Below are positions 6,468 through 13,698 of a stretch of DNA of 14,926 bases, one piece after another. The DNA comes from Actinomycetes bacterium (GTDB lineage: Bacteria; Actinomycetota; Acidimicrobiia; Acidimicrobiales; RAAP-2). The notes under the pieces were generated by a model. That model made no database searches. It saw only the letters and a list, made by a program, of their open reading frames with translations, and had not been told where the DNA came from. The DNA lies in NCBI GenBank assembly GCA_021802025.1, contig JAKABC010000026.1, positions 1-14,926 of the forward strand, in the 5' to 3' direction. How positions within the stretch are numbered: the first letter of the stretch is position 1; every line of letters begins with the position of its first letter. Both the position numbers and the translations under genes were made by a program.

Positions 6468-7601
6468 GTGGACGACGCCCGCGAAGAGGCAACAGCGGTC
6501 GGGACACGACGGGGACGGCTCTTCGCCCGGGCGCGACGCTCCGAGGTGCCCCTCGCCACCATCCTCACCACCGTCGGCGTCGTGGCCGGCGTCTACCTCG
6601 CCGGGCTCGTGCTCTATCGACTGCGCGACGTCGTGCTCTTGATGCTCGTGGGTGGCTTCGTGGCGATGCTGCTCAACCCCTTCGTCACCCGACTCGAGCA
6701 CACGCGACTGCGCCGACGCGGCGTCTCGGTCGCCGTCGTCACCGTGGTCGCGGTCCTCGTCTTCATCGGCCTCGCCGTCGCCTTCGGCTACCCGCTCGTG
6801 AACTCGACGACGCACCTGGCGAACGCCCTGCCCGCGTACGTCACGAAGGCCGAGAAGGGCCAGGGTTGGATCGGCCACCTGCTGGCGCACTACCACGTGC
6901 GCAGCTGGCTCAGCCGCAACTCCTCCAAACTCGTCACCTTCGCCCAGGACCTCTCCAAGCCCGCACTGGCGCTCGGACGAGGCGCGGTGACGATCCTCCT
7001 CGCGCTCGTCACCATGTTCGCTTTCGTCGTCTTGCTGCTCCTCGAGGGGCCCAAGATCCGACGCTTCATCTTGGACAACCTGGCCGACGAGCACGCCGAG
7101 CGGGTGGTGCGCGTGGCCAGCCGTGTCGCCCGGGCCACCACCGGGTACATGCTCGGCAACCTGGTCACCTCGGTCATCGCCGGTGCCGTCATCTTCATCA
7201 CCCTGGTCAGCGTGTCGGTGCCCTTCGCGTTCCTCTGGGCGCTGTGGGTGGCCCTGGTGGACTTCATCCCCCAGATCGGCGGGGCGCTCGCCGGCATCCC
7301 GACGATCCTGTTCGCGTTCGTCCACTCGCTCGCCGCCGGGATCATCACCCTCGTCGTCTTCGTCGTCTACACCAACGTCGAGAACCACCTCCTGAACCCG
7401 GTCGTCATGAGCCGGACGGTGCGGATCAACCCCTTGTGGATCTTCCTCGCCGTCCTCATCGCCGCCGAGATCGGGTCGTGGGTCGGCGGGGCCTTCGGGG
7501 GTTTCGTGGCGGTGCTGCTGGCGGTCCCGCTGGCCGCCACCGTCCACGTGCTGGTGCGCGAGCTCTGGGGTGGGCCGACACCCTCGGCCCCGGAGCCCTA
7601 G
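6468..7601 (+). CDS. AI-2E family transporter (PerM/UPF0118 permease)
   Basis: This 377-residue integral membrane protein belongs to the AI-2E/PerM family, whose members include autoinducer-2 exporters, sodium-proton antiporters and many uncharacterised permeases. About eight membrane segments are visible: two around 30-75, one at 87-110, one at 173-192, then 230-250, a long block at 252-303 and 323-362. The family signature VDFIPQIGGALAGIPTILFA is at 264-283, followed by NPVVMSRTVRINPLWIF (310-326). The GTG start at 6468 is supported by AGGAG 5 nt upstream. PutA follows after 25 nt and may be cotranscribed. The name does not prove autoinducer export; in this family the substrate is usually unknown. 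Confidence 0.92.
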   Translation: MDDAREEATAVGTRRGRLFARARRSEVPLATILTTVGVVAGVYLAGLVLYRLRDVVLLMLVGGFVAMLLNPFVTRLEHTRLRRRGVSVAVVTVVAVLVFIGLAVAFGYPLVNSTTHLANALPAYVTKAEKGQGWIGHLLAHYHVRSWLSRNSSKLVTFAQDLSKPALALGRGAVTILLALVTMFAFVVLLLLEGPKIRRFILDNLADEHAERVVRVASRVARATTGYMLGNLVTSVIAGAVIFITLVSVSVPFAFLWALWVALVDFIPQIGGALAGIPTILFAFVHSLAAGIITLVVFVVYTNVENHLLNPVVMSRTVRINPLWIFLAVLIAAEIGSWVGGAFGGFVAVLLAVPLAATVHVLVRELWGGPTPSAPEP

Positions 7602-7611
7602 CCGGCCGACC

Positions 7612-7617
7612 TATGGT
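7612..7617 (+). promoter_or_regulatory. Possible -10-like box TATGGT before putA
   Basis: TATGGT ends 9 nt before GTG 7627 inside the 25-nt gap after the AI-2E permease gene. The spacing is 2-3 nt longer than at the other candidate leaderless starts, and no good Shine-Dalgarno sequence is present. PutA could use this promoter, readthrough from upstream, or both. Confidence 0.3.
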
Positions 7618-7626
7618 GGCGGGGCC

Positions 7627-10600
7627 GTGAGCCTCACCGATCCCCCCGTCGACCCGGTCACCCGACGCGCGCTCCAGCGCGCCGTCGCCCTCATCGAGTC
7701 GAGCGCGCGCGACGAACGCCACGACGGGGCCACGCGCGCGCGACTGCGCCGACTCCTCGCCGACCCCGCCGCGGTGGGCGTTGTCCTCGGGCTCACCGAC
7801 GAGGTGATGCGCTTTCGCGAGCCCGAGCGGGCGGCGCGCGCCCTGCGCCGTGCCGTCGCCGGGGTCAGTCCGAAGGGGTTCTCCTCCCTCGACCGCGCCG
7901 GGCTGCGGCTCGCCGCGGCGACCTCGCGCGTCGCACCCGGACTGGTCGTCGGTCAGGTCGAGCGGCGGGTGAGGTCCCTCACCGCGTCGTTGATCCTCGA
8001 CGACGACCCCGCCGGCCTCGCCCGGCGCTTCGCCGACCACCGGGCGCGCGGACTAGGACTCAACGTGAACGTGCTGGGCGAGGCCGTCCTGGGCGAGCGG
8101 GAGGCCGAGGAGCGCCTCGAGCGGGTCCTCGCGATGATAGAGCGCGACGACGTCGACTACGTCTCGGTGAAGCTCTCCTCGGTGGCGAGCCAACTCGTCA
8201 CCCTCGACCACGCCGGCTCACTCGAGCGGGTCGCGGCGCGCCTGCGGCGCCTCTATCGCGCCGCGCGCACCCACGGCGTCTTCGTCAACCTCGACATGGA
8301 GGAGTACCGCGACCTGCGCCTCACCCTCGACGCGTTCATGAGCGTTCTCAGTGAGGAGGAGTTCCTCCCCCTCTCGGCCGGCATCGTGCTCCAGGCCTAC
8401 CTCCCCGACTCCCACGGGGCCCTGGCCGAGCTCGCCGCGTGGGCGAAGGCCCGACGCGCCGTCGGGGGACCCGCGGTCAAGGTGCGCCTGGTCAAGGGGG
8501 CGAACCTCGCGATGGAGACCGTCGAGGCCGAACTGCACGGCTGGGTCGGCGCGCCCTACGGCTCCAAGGCCGAGGTCGACGCGAGCTACCTGCGCCTCCT
8601 CGACAACGTCCTGGTTCCCGAGGTCCGCGACCACTTGCGCGTCGGAGTCGCCAGCCACAACCTCTTTCACGTCGCCTGGGCGCTGGAGCTGGCCGCCGAG
8701 CGCGACGTGAGCGACCAACTCGACGTGGAGATGCTCGAGGGGATGGCGGACGCCGAGGCCGAGGCGCTCGTCGGGGCGGGCCAACCGGTGCTGCTCTACG
8801 CGCCGGTGACCCGACGCGACGACTTCCCGGCCGCCGTCGCCTATCTGGTACGCCGGCTGGACGAGAACACCGCGCCGGAGAACTACCTGCGCGCCGCGCT
8901 CTCGATTGCCGAGGACCCCGTCGTGCTCGACGAGCAGCGCCGCCGCTTCCTCGAGGCGCTCGAGGCCCGCGCGTCGGTCTCGACCACGCGGCGCCGTCAC
9001 GCCCGCACCCCCCACGACACGCGCTTTGTCAACGAGCCCGACGGCGACCCGACGGACCCGGCGCACGTCGGGGCCCTCGACGCCGCGTTCGCGAGACTGC
9101 GTCGAGTCGACGACCTGGTGATCGACACGCTCGACCACCTCGACCTCGCCGGCGAGCCCGACTACGAGATCGGCCGCGACCCCAACGACGAGGGACGCCC
9201 GTGGTACCGGTACCGGGTGGCCACCCGGGCCGAGGTCGACCGGGCCCTCGAGTTCGCGAGCTCGGGCTTCGCCCGCTGGCACGCCACAGCGCTCGACGAG
9301 CGCCGCGCCCTGCTCGTGCGCGCCGCCGCGACCATGGCCGAGCGGCGCGCCGAGACGATCGCGGTCATGGCCCGCGACGCCGGCAAGACCGTCGCCGAGT
9401 CGGACCCCGAGGTGAGCGAGGCCGTCGACTTCGCGCGCCACTACGCGGCCCACGCGCTCGAGGGCGCGTCGTCCGAACCGCTCGGGGTGGTGCTCGTCGT
9501 GCCGCCGTGGAACTTCCCCTACTCGATCCCGGCCGGCGGGATCCTGGCGGCGCTGGCGGCCGGCAACGCCGTCGTCGTGAAGCCGGCACCCGAGACCGTG
9601 GCCGTCGCCGAGGCCCTCGTGCGCCAGCTGTGGGCGGCCGGAGTACCCCGCGACGTGGTGCAGATGGTGCCCACGCGCGACGACGACGTGGGTCGCCACC
9701 TCGTGACCCACGTCGGGGTGAGCGCCGTCGTCTTGACCGGCTCGTACGACACGGCTCGCCTCTTTACCGGCTGGAAGCCGGCGCTCCACCTCCTGGGCGA
9801 GACGAGCGGCAAGAACGCGCTACTCGTCACGGCGAGCGCCGACGTCGACCTCGCGGTACGCGACCTCGTCCAGGCCGCCTTCGGCAACGGTGGCCAGAAG
9901 TGCTCGGCCGCGAGCCTGGTCATCGTCGAGCGGGCCCTCGCCGAAGACCCCCGTTTCCTCGCTCAGCTGGCCGACGCCGTGACCAGCCTCGCCGTCGGCC
10001 CGGCGTCGAGCTTCGCCACCCAGGTCGGCCCCCTCATCCGCCCGCCCGAGGCGTCGCTCACCCGCGCCCTCACCACCCTGGAGGTGGGCGAGCGCTGGCT
10101 GGTGGAGCCGGCGCGCCTCGACCGGACCGGCTACCTCTGGCGCCCCGGGGTCAAGCTCGGGGTTCGGCCCGGCTCGTGGGGACACCTCAACGAGTGGTTC
10201 GGTCCCGTGCTCGGGGTGATGGTGGCCGACGGCCTGGACCAGGCCATCGAGTGGCAGAACGCCACCCCCTACGGCCTCACCGCGGGCCTGCACACCCTCG
10301 ACGTCGCCGAGATCGAGACCTGGGTCGACCGGGTGCGGGCCGGCAACCTCTACGTGAACCGCACGACCACCGGGGCCGTCGTCGCCCGCCAGCCCTTCGG
10401 CGGGTGGAAGCGCTCGCGGGTCGGTCCCACCGCCAAGGCCGGTGGGGACCACTACGTCGAGGCGCTGCGACGCTGGCCGCCGGTCCGCGACCTCGACGCG
10501 GCGCTCGCCGAGGCGCGACGGTGGTGGGACGAGACCGGGTCACGCGCCCTCGACCGCGCCGGGCTGGCCAGCGAGCTCAACCTCGTGCGCTACGTCGTCC

Positions 10601-10992
10601 CGTCACGACCGGTCGTCGTGCGCGTGAGCGACGCGACGGCTCCGACCCAGATCCGCTACGCCCGCGAGCTGGCGGACCTCGTGGGCGTCAGCCTCGAGTT
10701 CAGCGCCGCCGACGTGGTGCGCGGGCTGCTCGACGTGACCCTCGAGACCCCCGAGGAGCTCGCTGAGCGCCTCGGCGAAGGCGACCGGGTCCGCTGGCTG
10801 AGCGACGAGCCCGCGCCCGCCCCCCGGCTCCTCGAACGCGGGGCGTCGCTCGACCCACGGGCGCTCGCCCAGGCGGGGGCCGTCGAGCTCGCGCGCTGGC
10901 TGGACGAGCAGAGCGTGTCGATCACCGCCCACCGCTACGGCAACACCCACGCCGGTCCGCGACCCGTCGTCGCGGGGTGCCCCCGGGTCTAG
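7627..10992 (+). CDS. putA: Bifunctional proline dehydrogenase / L-glutamate gamma-semialdehyde dehydrogenase
   Basis: This 1121-residue enzyme oxidises proline to glutamate in two steps: an FAD-linked PRODH domain makes P5C, and an NAD-linked ALDH domain oxidises the semialdehyde. The PRODH barrel spans about 60-450, with VNVLGEAVLG (147-156), VSVKLSS (179-185; Lys182) and AYLVRRLDEN (405-414), whose paired Arg409/Arg410 bind the proline carboxylate. The P5CDH domain spans about 500-950, with PPWNFPYS (catalytic Asn629), KPAPE (Lys652), LLGETSGKN (Glu725) and GQKCSAAS (nucleophile Cys759). The Glu-Cys spacing of 34 is canonical. The last ~180 residues match the extra C-terminal region of long actinobacterial PutAs. 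There is no N-terminal DNA-binding domain, so it should not self-regulate as enterobacterial PutA does. GTG 7627 was chosen because the frame upstream runs into the permease gene. The stop overlaps the acyl-CoA dehydrogenase stop by 4 nt. Confidence 0.95.
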   Translation: MSLTDPPVDPVTRRALQRAVALIESSARDERHDGATRARLRRLLADPAAVGVVLGLTDEVMRFREPERAARALRRAVAGVSPKGFSSLDRAGLRLAAATSRVAPGLVVGQVERRVRSLTASLILDDDPAGLARRFADHRARGLGLNVNVLGEAVLGEREAEERLERVLAMIERDDVDYVSVKLSSVASQLVTLDHAGSLERVAARLRRLYRAARTHGVFVNLDMEEYRDLRLTLDAFMSVLSEEEFLPLSAGIVLQAYLPDSHGALAELAAWAKARRAVGGPAVKVRLVKGANLAMETVEAELHGWVGAPYGSKAEVDASYLRLLDNVLVPEVRDHLRVGVASHNLFHVAWALELAAERDVSDQLDVEMLEGMADAEAEALVGAGQPVLLYAPVTRRDDFPAAVAYLVRRLDENTAPENYLRAALSIAEDPVVLDEQRRRFLEALEARASVSTTRRRHARTPHDTRFVNEPDGDPTDPAHVGALDAAFARLRRVDDLVIDTLDHLDLAGEPDYEIGRDPNDEGRPWYRYRVATRAEVDRALEFASSGFARWHATALDERRALLVRAAATMAERRAETIAVMARDAGKTVAESDPEVSEAVDFARHYAAHALEGASSEPLGVVLVVPPWNFPYSIPAGGILAALAAGNAVVVKPAPETVAVAEALVRQLWAAGVPRDVVQMVPTRDDDVGRHLVTHVGVSAVVLTGSYDTARLFTGWKPALHLLGETSGKNALLVTASADVDLAVRDLVQAAFGNGGQKCSAASLVIVERALAEDPRFLAQLADAVTSLAVGPASSFATQVGPLIRPPEASLTRALTTLEVGERWLVEPARLDRTGYLWRPGVKLGVRPGSWGHLNEWFGPVLGVMVADGLDQAIEWQNATPYGLTAGLHTLDVAEIETWVDRVRAGNLYVNRTTTGAVVARQPFGGWKRSRVGPTAKAGGDHYVEALRRWPPVRDLDAALAEARRWWDETGSRALDRAGLASELNLVRYVVPSRPVVVRVSDATAPTQIRYARELADLVGVSLEFSAADVVRGLLDVTLETPEELAERLGEGDRVRWLSDEPAPAPRLLERGASLDPRALAQAGAVELARWLDEQSVSITAHRYGNTHAGPRPVVAGCPRV

Positions 10993-12161
10993 GCCGGTTC
11001 GCGGGGCAGACCGAGCACCCGCTCGGCGATGATGTTGCGCTGGACGACCGAGGTGCCCCCGCCGATGGTGAGGGCCTGGGCGTAGAGGAAGCCCCACGCC
11101 CACGAGACGCCCTCCTCGCCCCCCACGCCGCCGGGGCCCCGGTCGGCGAGCATCCCGGCCGCGTGGGCCAGGCGCACGGCGAGTCCCATCACTTCTTGCC
11201 CGTGATCGTCGGCCAGCGCCTTGCGCACGCTCGCCGTCGCGCCACTCGAGCCGCCCGACAGTGCGGCGTGGGTGATCCGACCGCGCAGGAGCCGCAGCAC
11301 CTCGCCGTGGGTCACGGCGCGCACGAGCGCCTCGCGCTCGCCCGGCTCGAGCGCGATGCCCTCGCGTACGACGAGGTCGACCAGGTCGCGCGCCGTGGGG
11401 CCCCGCCCCCACAGGACGCCCTCGCCCGAGAGGGCCACACGCTCATTCGCCAGGGTGACCTTGGCCAGGCGCCAGCCGTCGTCGACCTCGCCCAGGCGCA
11501 GGTCGTCGGCGAGCACGACCTCGTCGAGGAAGACCTCGTTGAACGCGTGGTCGCCGGTCATGTCGACGAGGGGTCGCACGCTGACCCCGGGGGCGTCCAT
11601 CGGGCAGACGAAGTAGGTGATACCCCGCGGCCCGGGTTGGCCGGTGCGCGCGAGCAGGATCCCCCACTTGGCCAGGTGGGCGTAGCTGGTCCAGGTCTTC
11701 TGACCCGAGACGACCCAGTGGTCGCCCTCGCGCCGGGCGCGGGTGGCGAGCGACACCAGGTCACTGCCGGCGTCGGGCTCGCTGAAGAGCTGGCACCAGA
11801 ACTCCTCGCCCGACAGGATCCCCGGCAGCCACCGGGCCTGCTGCGCCTCGGTGCCCGCGGCGAGGATCGTCGGTCCGGCCCAGCCGATTCCGATCGGGTT
11901 CACCGGCCTCGACACGCCGGCGCGACGCAGCTCGTCGTCGATCACCAGCTGGTGCTCGGGGTCGGCCCCCAGCCCCCACGGCGCCGGCCAGTGGGGCGCC
12001 ACGAGGCCGGCCTCGGCCAGCTCGGCCCCGCTCGGCGACGGATGCGCGCTGAGGAAGCGGCGAACCGCGAGTCGGCGGGGATCGTTCTCGGGGACCGCGT
12101 CGTCGACCCCGAGGGTGGTCGGTGCGAGCAGTCCTCGATGCGGCGTTGCATCGACGGTCAC
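10989..12161 (-). CDS. Acyl-CoA dehydrogenase (steroid/FadE-type)
   Basis: This 390-residue flavoenzyme introduces the alpha-beta double bond into an acyl-CoA. FWCQLFSEPDAGSDL (121-135) is the FAD and substrate signature. VSGQKTWTSYAHLAKWGILL (151-170) and ITYFVCPMDAPGVSVRPL (181-198) are middle-domain strands, and QALTIGGGTSVVQRNII (362-378) is the C-terminal helix region. These resemble the FadE subunits used in mycobacterial sterol and long-chain acyl degradation. The position that holds the base Glu in medium-chain enzymes (YEGT) is Gly here, so the base must lie elsewhere; Glu247 is a candidate by analogy with heteromeric steroid ACADs, untested. No partner ACAD subunit lies nearby. GTG 12159-12161 is chosen from a TACGGT box 6 nt upstream. 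Confidence 0.93.
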   Translation of the reverse strand: MTVDATPHRGLLAPTTLGVDDAVPENDPRRLAVRRFLSAHPSPSGAELAEAGLVAPHWPAPWGLGADPEHQLVIDDELRRAGVSRPVNPIGIGWAGPTILAAGTEAQQARWLPGILSGEEFWCQLFSEPDAGSDLVSLATRARREGDHWVVSGQKTWTSYAHLAKWGILLARTGQPGPRGITYFVCPMDAPGVSVRPLVDMTGDHAFNEVFLDEVVLADDLRLGEVDDGWRLAKVTLANERVALSGEGVLWGRGPTARDLVDLVVREGIALEPGEREALVRAVTHGEVLRLLRGRITHAALSGGSSGATASVRKALADDHGQEVMGLAVRLAHAAGMLADRGPGGVGGEEGVSWAWGFLYAQALTIGGGTSVVQRNIIAERVLGLPREPA

Positions 12162-12167
12162 GGTCCC

Positions 12168-12173
12168 ACCGTA
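12168..12173 (-). promoter_or_regulatory. -10-like box TACGGT for leaderless acyl-CoA dehydrogenase transcript
   Basis: Minus-strand TACGGT is followed by six bases (GGGACC) and then GTG 12159-12161. No Shine-Dalgarno sequence is visible. Confidence 0.45.
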
Positions 12174-12222
12174 ACCCGCGACGCGCCCGCGCGCACCCCG
12201 GGCCGGGGCGAGGGCGCACCCG

Positions 12223-12228
12223 TATACT
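12223..12228 (+). promoter_or_regulatory. -10-like box TATACT for leaderless NfeD transcript
   Basis: TATACT is followed by seven bases (CCCGGCT) and then ATG 12236. It is the closest match in the window to a consensus -10 element and it decides the NfeD start. Confidence 0.6.
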
Positions 12229-12235
12229 CCCGGCT

Positions 12236-12676
12236 ATGGCGCTGGTCTTCTGGGCCGTGATCATCGTGGCCTGCGCGTGGGCCGAGTTGCACACCAACGC
12301 GCTGGTCGCCGCCTTCGTGGGCGCGAGCGCCGTCGCCGCCTTCGCCCTGGCCCTGCTAGGGGTTCCGTTCCTCGTCCAGGTGGCGATCTGGCTGGTGGTC
12401 TCGGGGGTGCTGCTCGCCGTCCTGCGCCCGTTCGCCCTACGCGTCGTGCGCCACCGCCACCACCCCGACCTGTCGCTCCCGGCCCGGGGCCCGATGACCG
12501 ACCAGACGGGCTTCGTCGAGCAGGTCGTCGGCGACGAGGGCCACCCCGGCCGGGTGACCATCAAGGGCGAGTCGTGGCGGGCCGTGACCGAGTCGGGCGA
12601 GACCATCCCCGACGGCGCGAGGGTCGTCGTGCGCCGGGCCCACGGCACGACGCTCTGGGTCGAGCGGCTCAGCTAG
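12236..12676 (+). CDS. NfeD-like membrane protein
   Basis: This 146-residue protein has two or three hydrophobic segments (about 2-17, 20-42 and 45-66), a basic stretch RVVRHRHH (69-76), and a C-terminal soluble domain from about 86. That domain has the NfeD OB-fold pattern: TGFVEQVV (91-98), GRVTIKGESWRAVTESG (105-121), then GARVVVRRAHGTTLWVERL (127-145). NfeD proteins partner with SPFH/stomatin proteins in membrane microdomains, and an SPFH gene is the next gene. Unusually it lies tail to tail on the other strand, with an 8-nt overlap of the 3' ends. The ATG at 12236 is chosen because TATACT ends 7 nt upstream; the frame is open further upstream but only across the promoter and the antisense of the acyl-CoA dehydrogenase. 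Confidence 0.88.
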   Translation: MALVFWAVIIVACAWAELHTNALVAAFVGASAVAAFALALLGVPFLVQVAIWLVVSGVLLAVLRPFALRVVRHRHHPDLSLPARGPMTDQTGFVEQVVGDEGHPGRVTIKGESWRAVTESGETIPDGARVVVRRAHGTTLWVERLS

Positions 12677-13595
12677 CGCCGACCGCCGGCACCGCGTCGA
12701 GCACGCTCTTGATGGCCTGGGCCGCTCCCAGCAGCGCGGCGCTCTCGGCCGGCACCACGAGCTTGGTGTTGGGGCTCTCGGCGAAGCGCGCGAGGGTGTC
12801 GAGTTGCAAGATCGCGACCAGCGTGGGGTCGGGCGTCTGGCCCTTGATCGCCGCGTAGACCAGCTCGATCGCCTCGGCGCGACCCTGGGCCTCGAGGATC
12901 TGGGCCTGGCGCTGGCCCTCGGCCCGTAGGATCGCCGCCTGCTGGGCGCCCTCGGCCTCTTTGATCGCGGCCTGGCGCTGGCCGTCGGCCAGGTTGATCG
13001 CCGACTGCTGGGCGCCCTCGGACTCGAGGATCTTCGCGCGCTTCTCCTGGTCGGCCTGTTTCTGGAGGGCCATCGCCTGGAGGATCTGGTCCGGCGGGGT
13101 GATCTCCATGACCTCCACCCGGTTGATCCGCACGCCCCACTTGTCGGTGGCCTCTTCCATCTGGGTCTGCAGGAGCGTGCCGATCCGCTCACGCTGGCTG
13201 AACGCCTCGTCGAGGGTGATCGAACCGAAGACCGCGCGCAGCGAGGTGCGCGCGAGGTTGTCCACGCTCACGACGTAGTTCGAGTTGGTGAACAGCGCCA
13301 GGCGCACGTCGACGACCTGGGAGAAGATCGTGGCGTTCACGATCACGGCCACGTTGTCGCGGGTGATCACCTGTTGGCGATCGCCGGTGCGCGGCATCTC
13401 GCGCACGTCGACAGCGCGCAGCGTCTCGATGATCGGGATGATGAAGGTGAGCCCGGGTTGGCGGATCTCCTTGAACTCGCCCAGGCGCGTCACGACGCCG
13501 AGGAAGCCCTGCTGGACGATCCTCACCGACTTGCTGATGACGAGTATGACGAGCAGGACCACGATGGCCGCGATCACCGCGAGGGCGATGCCCAT
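12669..13595 (-). CDS. SPFH/Band 7 (stomatin-like, slipin) membrane protein
   Basis: This 308-residue protein has one N-terminal membrane anchor (2-21). It is followed by the SPFH opening SVRIVQQGFLGVVTRLGEF (23-41) and the core LTFIIPIIETLRAVDVRE (49-66). RINRVEVMEITPPDQILQAM (156-175) is the classic end of the Band 7 domain. Residues 176-245 form an Ala/Glu/Gln-rich coiled coil with internal repeats (EGAQQSAINLADGQRQAAI at 193-211, then EGAQQAAILRAEGQRQAQI at 215-233). Such proteins oligomerise into membrane microdomain scaffolds, often with NfeD and an FtsH-type protease. The start at ATG 13593-13595 is supported by GGAAGGAG 5 nt upstream, one of the few strong Shine-Dalgarno sequences here. 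The stop overlaps the nfeD-like gene, and the CFA synthase gene is divergent. Confidence 0.95.
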   Translation of the reverse strand: MGIALAVIAAIVVLLVILVISKSVRIVQQGFLGVVTRLGEFKEIRQPGLTFIIPIIETLRAVDVREMPRTGDRQQVITRDNVAVIVNATIFSQVVDVRLALFTNSNYVVSVDNLARTSLRAVFGSITLDEAFSQRERIGTLLQTQMEEATDKWGVRINRVEVMEITPPDQILQAMALQKQADQEKRAKILESEGAQQSAINLADGQRQAAIKEAEGAQQAAILRAEGQRQAQILEAQGRAEAIELVYAAIKGQTPDPTLVAILQLDTLARFAESPNTKLVVPAESAALLGAAQAIKSVLDAVPAVGAS

Positions 13596-13600
13596 GACCG

Positions 13601-13608
13601 CTCCTTCC
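13601..13608 (-). promoter_or_regulatory. Shine-Dalgarno GGAAGGAG of the SPFH gene
   Basis: Minus-strand GGAAGGAG lies 5 nt before ATG 13593-13595. It fixes the start and marks this gene as leadered, in contrast to most of its neighbours. Confidence 0.7.
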
Positions 13609-13639
13609 CCGGGCGGCGCGCGTCGTCCGATCTGGGCGC

Positions 13640-13645
13640 AGTGTA
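13640..13645 (-). promoter_or_regulatory. Candidate -10 box TACACT of the SPFH gene
   Basis: Minus-strand TACACT lies 44 nt before the start codon, giving a leader of about 35-38 nt that contains the Shine-Dalgarno sequence. No clear -35 element is visible. Confidence 0.35.
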
Positions 13646-13688
13646 TTGCCCCGGTGACGGGCCGTCGCGGCGCTGCTAGAACGGTCCC

Positions 13689-13693
13689 CGGAG
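13689..13693 (+). promoter_or_regulatory. Shine-Dalgarno CGGAG of the CFA synthase gene
   Basis: CGGAG ends 5 nt before ATG 13699. TAGAAC at 13677-13682 is a weak -10 candidate. The rest of the 103-bp gap shared with the SPFH gene shows nothing else I can support. Confidence 0.4.
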
Positions 13694-13698
13694 CTGCC

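Noticed and set aside
6409..6507. N-terminal extension of the F420 oxidoreductase frame
   Set aside because: It runs antisense to the start and leader of the AI-2E permease gene, is Arg/Pro-rich, and is unlike the N-terminus of the family.
6468..7601. Quorum-sensing system based on the AI-2E family name
   Set aside because: No luxS-, lsr- or sensor-like gene is present, and most members of this permease family have other or unknown substrates.
8218..9789. 523-codon minus-strand frame antisense to putA
   Set aside because: Low-complexity composition with no recognisable domain and no start signal like those of the real genes; a shadow frame.
8439..10766. 775-codon plus-strand frame inside putA
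   Set aside because: It lies in the shifted frame of putA and is almost entirely Arg, Gly, Ala and Pro. The putA frame carries all catalytic motifs.
12122..12235. N-terminal extension of the NfeD frame
   Set aside because: It covers the acyl-CoA dehydrogenase start and both divergent promoters. It is highly basic, and hydrophobic NfeD sequence begins at ATG 12236.
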